A DNA stretch of 64,000 nt. Source: Kryptolebias marmoratus (lineage: Eukaryota > Chordata > Actinopteri > Cyprinodontiformes > Rivulidae). Under the pieces are notes generated by a model, which worked only from the letters and a program-made list of their open reading frames with translations, was not told the origin of the DNA and made no database searches. The DNA lies in assembly GCF_001649575.2 (NCBI RefSeq), contig NC_051444.1, positions 19,127,187-19,191,186 of the forward strand. The letters run 5' to 3'. Every line of letters starts with the position of its first letter. Position 1 is the first letter of the stretch. The position numbers and the translations under genes were made by a program. Positions 27,701 through 36,700 of the stretch are shown in pieces.

Positions 27701-30700
27701 AGACTCGTAGTCCACAAAAGCACAACACACAACACATACAAAAACAGATAAAAAAAAAAAAAAAAAGAATTAATAAATAGAATTATAGAAATGTAGGAGA
27801 TAAAGATGGATGGGATAGGTGGACCATGAAAATATAGATTCAAGCCTGTGTGAAAGTGGTGAAAGCAGGATGTTGGCTTTTCTGAAAGTCCTAACCAGGC
27901 TGGATCACTGTTTGAAACAGCTTGGGAATAAGTGCTTTGATAATATCTTTTGTTTGATAGTAATCAGTGATAATTTACAAAGAAAATGGGTTTTTGGGGA
28001 GGCTAAATGAAGCCCCACAGATTAGAGTCTAAACTTGTGGTGGACCTGATTGGGAGTTCAGTCATGTGGTTGACTTCCTGATAACAGAGGTTCGGTTTCA
28101 TGTACGGTTTACTTGTTCTCTGACGACCGCCACAAACCCTCCATGTTTGCTGTCCCTCCCCCACAACAGCTGGGCCACAGGAGACTGGGGACCCTGCAGC
28201 CGCTCATGTGGAGGAGGCCAACAGACCAGGACTCTGCGCTGCCTGAGGAAGGTGACCTACCAGAGGGAGGAGGGGGTGGCGCTCTCCCTCTGCCCCGTCA
28301 TCTCTCCTGCCCAGGTCCAGCCATGCCACACACAGGCCTGCCCACCAGAGTGGAGCACTGGATCCTGGTCACAGGTGGGTTTGTTGAAGCATTAGAACAC
28401 GGCAAACTTTTTAATGCATTTTTGCACAGATCTTAAAGTCAAATCCCATTAACTCTGGTGATTGAATTTTAGACTGCAGATTTTCTTACCACAACTCACG
28501 ATCCTTACTGATTAAACACCGTATTCTTTTAACTCAGTTTTTGTCAACAAATTGCCAACCAGTTTCAATCATTTGCCTTTAAATATACAGTATATGCTTA
28601 CTAATGATTAGCACTCAAGCAACATCACCAAATACCTCTAACAACTGAAATCTCGAAGAAATAAATGCAAACATTTTATTCTTCTTGTTGGGTGTGATTA
28701 AATATGACTTTTGCGAGGACAATATAGAGCAACATGCAGGAACAGCCTAACAAAACTAAAATGTGGCCACAATTTTTTAAAGTGCGTTGAAAAAAATGTT
28801 TTAATCAGAACAAGAATGTGTTTGCTTTGTCTCTTTCTTGTTAGTTGTTAGTTTGTTGACTATATTTTATGTGACTCTTGGGCTAAAACACAGAGCTAGA
28901 TTTGCAAATCTGGAGGAGATTAAAGTTAAGAAGAGGCACTCTCGCCGTCACAAAGTAAAACCAATGCTCTGCTGCCCTCTGCTGGATAAGTGGAAAGCAC
29001 TGAAAGAAAATCTCAGACCTTTCATAATATACATAGGATAAACTTTTAGAACTTTATATTGTACCCACTTTAAAAAATGTTTTTTTTTTATAACAGTTTA
29101 ATCTTGTTTTTGCACAATTTGCAGAAAATAATTTCCATCAGTGATCCAATACTTCTTATTTTGTGGGCAACATGAATTAGGAACAAATGTTTTAGTTTGC
29201 ATGTATTATTGTAAAATGAGTACTCATTAGTGCTTTCTATTTATATTATTTAAGCTTATTATCTGCTTAGACTATTTACATTTCCAGATATTAACTAATT
29301 ACACATTTAAGTGCTGGAAAGGCTGTTCTTGCACTGATGAGCCTCGCTTGGCTCATTCTTCTGTCTACAACATTAACAGCCTGACAGCACATCTGATAGC
29401 TTGACAACTGTCGGAGAACGATTAGCCTCCTTGAGCGGCACAATTCAGATATTTGGCTGTCACTCAGCCATCCATCTTTGGGACGCTCGTGTTGCGAGCT
29501 CGCACTGTTTTCTAACACAAGTTCAGTTGGCGGTCACGCAGAGGCGAGGCCAGGCTCCCCCGAAAAGATCAATTGGAGCTTTCAGTGACAAGAGGACAAC
29601 TGGGATGCATGCAGTTGTGCATGTTGATGTGCAGGCGCGTGTGTGTGTGTGTCTGTCTTTTGTCTGATTAATGAATGGGGCGCTGTCGGATAAACGGCCC
29701 CGCCGGCTGCGGTCGTCAGTCCCAGCGGAGCAGTTTGACTCTGTTGTCCGTCTCTGTGCAGTTCATGTGGAGTTTACAGCAGCTCGGCCTCCAGTTGGTT
29801 GACATGCTGATGGGGTCACATTCATCTCAGAGCTATTGGTTTATTGTATTTCCTGATTGGCCATAATGTGTTGCCATCAGAGCCAATGACCTTCTGTTTA
29901 GTCATCCAGCATGTGGCGAATAACAAGTGCATTCTCTGCGTCTGCTCCAAGGATTTCACCTCCGTTAACATGACCTGGAGCTTAAACGGGATGGAAATTC
30001 AAGGATAAAAGAATGAGAAAGCACTCAAAGTTACAGGGAATGAGCACACATTTATGATTTCATCTGTGTAGAGTCATTAAATCTTTGCTTAATGCATCAC
30101 TAATGTCCTCGGGAGCTTCTGTGTCTTTGACGTTTGCTTCGTAATGATTTCATCTGCTTCCTTCCCGTTGCCTCTCAGTGCTCCAAATCCTGCGGCCGTG
30201 GCCTGAGGAAGCGGAGCGTGTTCTGCCGCAGCACAGATCCGGGGGCCAAAGCAGTGGTGGTGCCCGACAGCATGTGCAGGCAGCACCACAGACCGAAAGC
30301 CCAAGAGACATGTGTCCTGCGGCGCTGCCCCAGGAACGAGAAGCTGCAGTGGATCCCCACACCCTGGGGAGAGGTAAGCTGAGAAAAAAGGACTCAAGAG
30401 AAATAGAAAAGAAGGAGTCATGGCAAAGCACTTTGTCTTGTTTTTTGTTTTTTTGGTATTAGTTCTTTGTTTTGCTCTAAATGGAGAAGTAATGGTATCA
30501 CACAGAAATATTTGCAGCTTCGATGGCAGCTCCTTAGAATGAAGAGAATACAGCATCATTCTTCCATTTTCATAAACATTTATCTGTTCATCACGTGAGA
30601 AAGTCATCACAGAAAAGAGGAATCAGTTTCCCCTCTTGCAGCTCCAGTAAATTAATGCGCAAACCGTCGCTTCACTTGGAGCTATCATTAGTGCTCAGCT

Positions 30701-33700
30701 TTACGTCCTCACTACGAGCCCGCTGAAAGTAAGGCTGGTGACGACACAAACTGAGCTGGAAGTAAAGACAAATCGTCACGCAGATAAAAAGCAGCGCACA
30801 ATCAGTGTTTTACTTGACTGCTGTTTGATCACTTCCTGTTTATTTATTCTAATCAAGCCAAAGGGATGTTTCCCATTTCCTTTTTAGAACACTGTTAATT
30901 GGTTTCCAGTTCAATGAGGTTATTTTTGTCATCGTGGCAGGAAAAACGCTGCTGTAATAATTGAGCTGACTAGATGAGTAATCGTCTAATTGTAATAAAT
31001 AATGAACATAATGAGTAATCAATGATGGCGTTAGTTTTTAATTGCAGATTAAAAGCACCCATCACTGCACAACACTAATGCTTATTACATTTATGATAAA
31101 CTGTGCTGGTTTTTGAAGTCTTAGTGGTATTTGGCTGCCTAATTGATCCTTATTGTACTGAAAACATCATATTAGTGAGAATTTGTCAGGATAATTATTT
31201 ATCAGTCCAAATCAATGACTATGAAGTATTCTGAAACATTGCAGCATCTTCAAAATATTTTTTTCCACATGGTTAAACTCAGGCATAAATGTACCAAAGA
31301 ACATTTCGTAAAGTCAGGAATTCTTTTTTAGCCTTAAATTAAACACATAAATACTCTTAGTATTCTTCAGTCTTCAGGTAGCCTAAAGTTGTGTTTGGGT
31401 TCTCACCACCATGTGTCACGTAATATTTAATGCACTACCACCTCAGCTCATCTCTTCACTAAAGCAGCATTTTACTTTAGCCAACAGGAGTCTGACCAAT
31501 CACACGAGAGTTGTCAGACGCCACACATGAAAAATGTTCTGCCCAGATGATCTGTTGAAAACAAGATGCATGGACTCCCAAACCAGGGCTGCAAGACAAA
31601 AAAAATGACGTCATTGTTTTCTCAAATTCCTGGGAGAGAGGGAACAATTTTCTTAGTTTTGGCTGAGGATGTTTCAGCCTTGAGGCTGTGACTGTCAGGG
31701 TAAAATAAACCAGCGAAGAGCTTAATTAGAACCAAAAAGGTAAGTTACCTGTGACCTTTGTGCCTGGCCCTGTTTTATACAGTGTGTGTTCAAAAGATTC
31801 TCTATTTAGAGAGTTTTTAAAAAATCAAAGAAAGAACGAACAAAACATATTCATAATTTTACACATTTATTTAAAAAAACAAAACAAAACAAGTGTGTAG
31901 GAGATGGATGAACAACTCTAAAGAAGCAAAAACAACACAGATGTGAACTCCCAGGATGAAAATTTACTGTGATGCTTCAGTGATTAGACCTTCATCAGAC
32001 AAGCAGTTTTCAACAATTAGAATCCATCTTAACAAAGAAGTGCTTTTGAGAGTTTGGCCAATCACATCTAAACATCATAAAGATGTAAAATGCGACAAAT
32101 TATTCACAGTAATCACACAAAAACAGTTACAAGCATATTCATAAGGGAGAGAAAACTAAACAACAATAAAACCAAAAGCCCTTGTGAATGTTTTTGAAAT
32201 GCAGCTATATAGCTAGTGGGTTTTCTACCCTTTTGAAGAACAAACTAGTTTAAAGTTTCTCAAAAACTTTAATGAATTCTTGAAAGTAGATTCCTCGAAT
32301 GAATTCATACCACCTGCCGTCTTGCTTGCCAAAGTTTTAAACAGATGTTGCACGATCTGTTTGTGCTCATATTATGAGTTAGGGATAAGTCTCAGCCACC
32401 ACACCAAGTTTTAGTTAATGTCTGAGTTACATCCATCTTAAATCAGGCTAAATCCAAAGGTTAAATCAGCTGAAAATCTACATCTAATGATTTCTTTCAG
32501 GGAATTTTAATAAAATCTATCCAGCATTAAAATCTAGTCACAAGATAGTTTGCTAACAGACAGACAAGACAAACTAGCACAGACAATAAGACTGGACTTA
32601 AACAGGGAACATGGAAAATGGACTTGATGTAAAGTAAAGATACAGTATATTTTGCATGAATAAAATAAGTGTGAAATAAACTGAATGTATGAATGAAACA
32701 AAGTTGTTTAAAATTATGACCCTGATCTATTTACTAAGCTTTGCATCACACAGTTCACTGTCAACTAGAAGCACTCAGAGAGCAAACCTCTGCTAAGGCC
32801 ATAAAAAAAAATAAAAAAAATTGGAAGACCTGGACCCAAATCACCACCAAAATTGAACCACTTGTATTTTATTTTATTTTTTGCGACAACCTCAATGTTT
32901 CTTGAAAATTTAATCAAAATCTGTTCAGTAGTTTTCAAGTAATCGTCATTTGATTGCTTGATTTTATTATTAAATAAAAAGACAATAATCTGGTTCATGT
33001 GGTCATACTTGAGTTGATTTAGAAAACGGATGTAATTGTTGGAATGCCCTTAACCTCTGACCTACGTCAATGTAAGCACACAGCTAAGAAACTCTGACAT
33101 TTTGCCCAAAATAGGTAACATGGACTTAGTAGCTGTTTTAGCTGAATACTACCAATGTCTCTGGGATGAAATTGTTCAGATAAATCTCTTGAAAAGTGCA
33201 GGCACATACCACTTATCATATATAAAGACTGAAAAATTCTTGGTAAAGCATAGCATTTTTTGCTCGATTACTGCGATGATAAGTGAGCTTGTGGTGTCTG
33301 CAGCCACAGGAAGCCTCCGCAGCTCCTACACACACTCACAGAGTTCATTTTCTAAAAATTGTCCCTCCTGCCTGCGCTCTGTTTTAGTGCTCCAGGTCTT
33401 GTGGCTCAGGCATCCAGAGACGAGAGCTTCGCTGTGGGGAGAGGGACACACGGGGAGGGTATGTGCTTTCAGCTCCACGCCAAGGCATCCATCACACTTT
33501 AAAACGCCGGCTTAGACACTTCAGACCCCACTGTGTCATCTGTGTGCTGTCCTCTGAATCATATTTTCTATGTTTTCAAATGGGAATCCCTGTAGGAGCA
33601 GTAATTTTGAGCAGACACCGTATCTACTCTCACACAGGTATGTGGAGTACCCCATACGGAGGTGCAGGAATATGGCCAAACTTTTGCTGGATCTTCAGCA

Positions 33701-36700
33701 AGTCTGCAACAGAGGTCCGTGCCCAGAGCTCCCACAGGTGGTTCCTGGCAGAACAACCTCCAACACTGTGGTTTCAGGCTGGTACGCCTCTCCCTGGCAG
33801 CAGGTACATCTGTCCATGCTTTCACCCCAAACTGTGAACTTCAGTCATTGTTGGAACTCATAGTGTATTCCAGCTGAAAATCTACCTGAATAGAAATTTT
33901 TTCCTGTTCTATTATAACAGCTGTTCTATGTATGACCCATTCTTTTAAAGCAGTCAATTAATTTCAATTTTGTTCGAAAAATGCAGAAAAGAGTTGTTGG
34001 AATGAGGAGATTATTCTTTTGCACAAGTAAAATCAACCCTTTTTTTCTGGTCTATGGCCTATAAATGTAAATCTCATTCAGACTAACACAGATTAAAATC
34101 TTATAGGGGAACTCGTATCAACTCCCTGTACGCAAACCAGAGTGAACAAACTAGGGTTGGGCAATTGCACAAATATTTCAGTCATCAGCCATTGGTGTCC
34201 ATTGGCGATAGTTTTTTTTTTTTTCTTTTTGGAAGAACAATATTTTTCTCTTTTTTTTTTAGTCCATTTATTTTGCCTTTCAAGAGTTTTCACCTGTAAA
34301 TGAATTTACAATTCAAATCCTGGGCCCATTGTAATGCAGTCTGATTGTGTGCAGTCAACCTCATCCATTTTCAGCGAGCAACACCTCCGACTTTTTGTCA
34401 GGTGTCGGTTCAAGCTGCAGACAGACTGACAGCAGCCCGTGCGGCTGTCAGACACTGCTGGCGTTTTATTGCTCAGCAAAGATCGACATGAATTATTTGT
34501 TTAAATTAGCATCGGTTTTGGTGAAAAATAATCATAATCAAGACATTATCCTGCAGGTTACAACTTGCAAAAACATTGTGTGCTGTGTCAGTAATTTCAT
34601 CAGGTTAAAACCTGACCACATGTCTGTTCTCGGTGTGATAAATCTGTCATATTTCTTGTCAAAATTTAAATAAGTTTTTGTTTTAAAACCAATGTTATCA
34701 GTGACTTGATTTCAAAATTTTAGCTAATCGCCCAAACTTAAAAACATACATTGTCTTTTTAGAATCTAACTGATGTGCATGGCTGTCATAAACAACCAGT
34801 TATTTCCTATTCTGCAGGTTTCATGATTGGTCGGCACTTACTGGGCTTAGGTTTAACTCAGGCTAAACAAATATCATTCAACGTATGTTCTCCTACTTTG
34901 TGAGAACTGCTGAAGACAAGTTCACATATATTTATTTTTCACTTTGCTGGTCTCATTATCTCAACATATGTTTGTAAACTTGGCCAAACCTACTGAACAT
35001 CAGACACAAGACCATGTTCATCCACTGTATTATTGTCTCTGGAACCTGGGGGGGTAGAACTTAGTTCTTAGCCAGCAGCGTAGTAACAACTACAGGGAAT
35101 GGGTCTCAGATTAAATCCAGAAGTTTCACACTCTTTCAGAGCCTCTTTGAGGTAAGGTTGTGTGGCCTATCTGTTGCATCATCTATTATGCAGAAAGTCT
35201 TAGGAGTAACCTCTTATAGCACAGCATCTCATTCTGCTTGATCCTGCATGTTTCGACCGGAGACGATATCTCCTGACAACTTGCTGGAGGGTGAAAACAT
35301 GCTGCTTGGGATACTTGGATTTATAAGCTCTTTGTCTCTGCAGTTTTTTTTTCCCCCTTCACCCCAACCCCTCTTGACAGTGTTCCTTTCATGACAAATC
35401 TTTTTCACTCTATGTGCTTCAGAGTTTCATTTTGTCCTGTTTGTATCTCTGTAGCTCCCTTGTTAATTGCCTCCCCGTGCTTCACGTTCATTTGTTCTCG
35501 TCTCTCTGCCACTTTCCTCCTGACGCTTAGTGCTCCGTGTCCTGTGGAGGAGGGGTTCAGACTCGAACCTTCCAGTGTCTCCTGCAAGGTCGCCCTGCAG
35601 CCGGCTGCCTGCCTCACCAGAGGCCCGTCACTTCAAGGGCGTGCAACACACACTTCTGTTCCGCTGCTCCCCCAGCTCCGGCACAGCGGCTCAGCAACCG
35701 CATCACAGCTGCTGGATCAACACCGAAAGGTGAAGTCCTCGTGGGGAAAAGACAAATTTATCTAACTTCAGTTTGCACGTCTTGTTTTCGTTCGAGGTTT
35801 ATGCTGACGCTCATGAAGTCCTCTAAGAAAAGCAGCTAAAATTAGTTTTACATTTTCTGTATTGATTTGCGCAGTTGTCAGATTTTATTATAAATGACTG
35901 ATTTCTCCTCCAGAACCCCCCATAAAACTTAGTTTTTTTAGTGAAATAGCTCCGAAACCGTTACAGTAAATCTTAATTATAACCAATAACTACTAAGTTG
36001 GTATTGTACAGGGACCAGTGTTTAGCAAAAGCAACTACTATACACACAATGGTATTTTTATCCTAAGCTAATTTGCAATGCTTATATTGTGCTAACTTTG
36101 CAAATGTTTCAGCGTTTTCAACTAGATCAATGCTTGGAGTTTTTGCGTGCTAGTGCAGAAACATATACTGCCTAAGTATTAAAACTAAACTAAGGTAGTA
36201 AACAAATTTGTCAAAAAAAACTGGACTCTGATAAAAACAACAATTTAGCCTGCTTATAAGCATAAAACACCAAAGTCTTAGGTTAATCTCTTCATCAGCA
36301 AAATAATAACACAACAAAAACCAGACAGGCTGCCAAATGTTTTCACTCACTCTATTACCACCCTTTTAGTTATTAATAAATAACCAAATACTCTGCAATG
36401 GACTAGCGATGTCAGGATGTACCCCACCTTTCACTCATTGACTGCTATTTCTATCGCCTCCCTGTGACTCTGAACATGATTAAGCAGGTATAAAAAATAG
36501 ATAGATGTATAACCTAAGTGACTGTAGCCTTTAGACACTTTTTACTCATTTTAATTTGTGTAATTTGTTAGCCATTCTGATAGCAAAGCTGAGCAGTTAG
36601 TGAATGCTCGGATTCAACAATAATCTTCATAAAACTCGCAGCTTGTCTAAGCTATCCCACGCTTTTGTTTTCTCTGTAGATGAACCCTGCGTTGACCACT

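Larger units (their letters stand above)
23668..28169 (+). other. Intron, 4.5 kb
   Basis: Contains a CA-type minisatellite next to an unresolved base (23957-24034), a (TA)n microsatellite (24693-24722), a short ACTT tract near 27671-27690 and a poly-A run (about 27749-27766). No coding exon is recognised. Confidence 0.65.
30374..33387 (+). other. Intron, 3.0 kb
   Basis: Holds family A repeat copy 3 (32365-32590) and a related partial copy (32765-32955). A stretch at about 30640-31090 is rich in TAAT/ATTA motifs and looks low in repeats; it might be a regulatory block. No exon. Confidence 0.6.

Noticed and set aside
30089..30610. 173-codon minus-strand open frame, the longest in the window
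   Set aside because: It lies antisense to the TSP1-4 exon, whose GC-rich codons keep the opposite frame open. It has no family resemblance, and its composition changes abruptly outside the exon.
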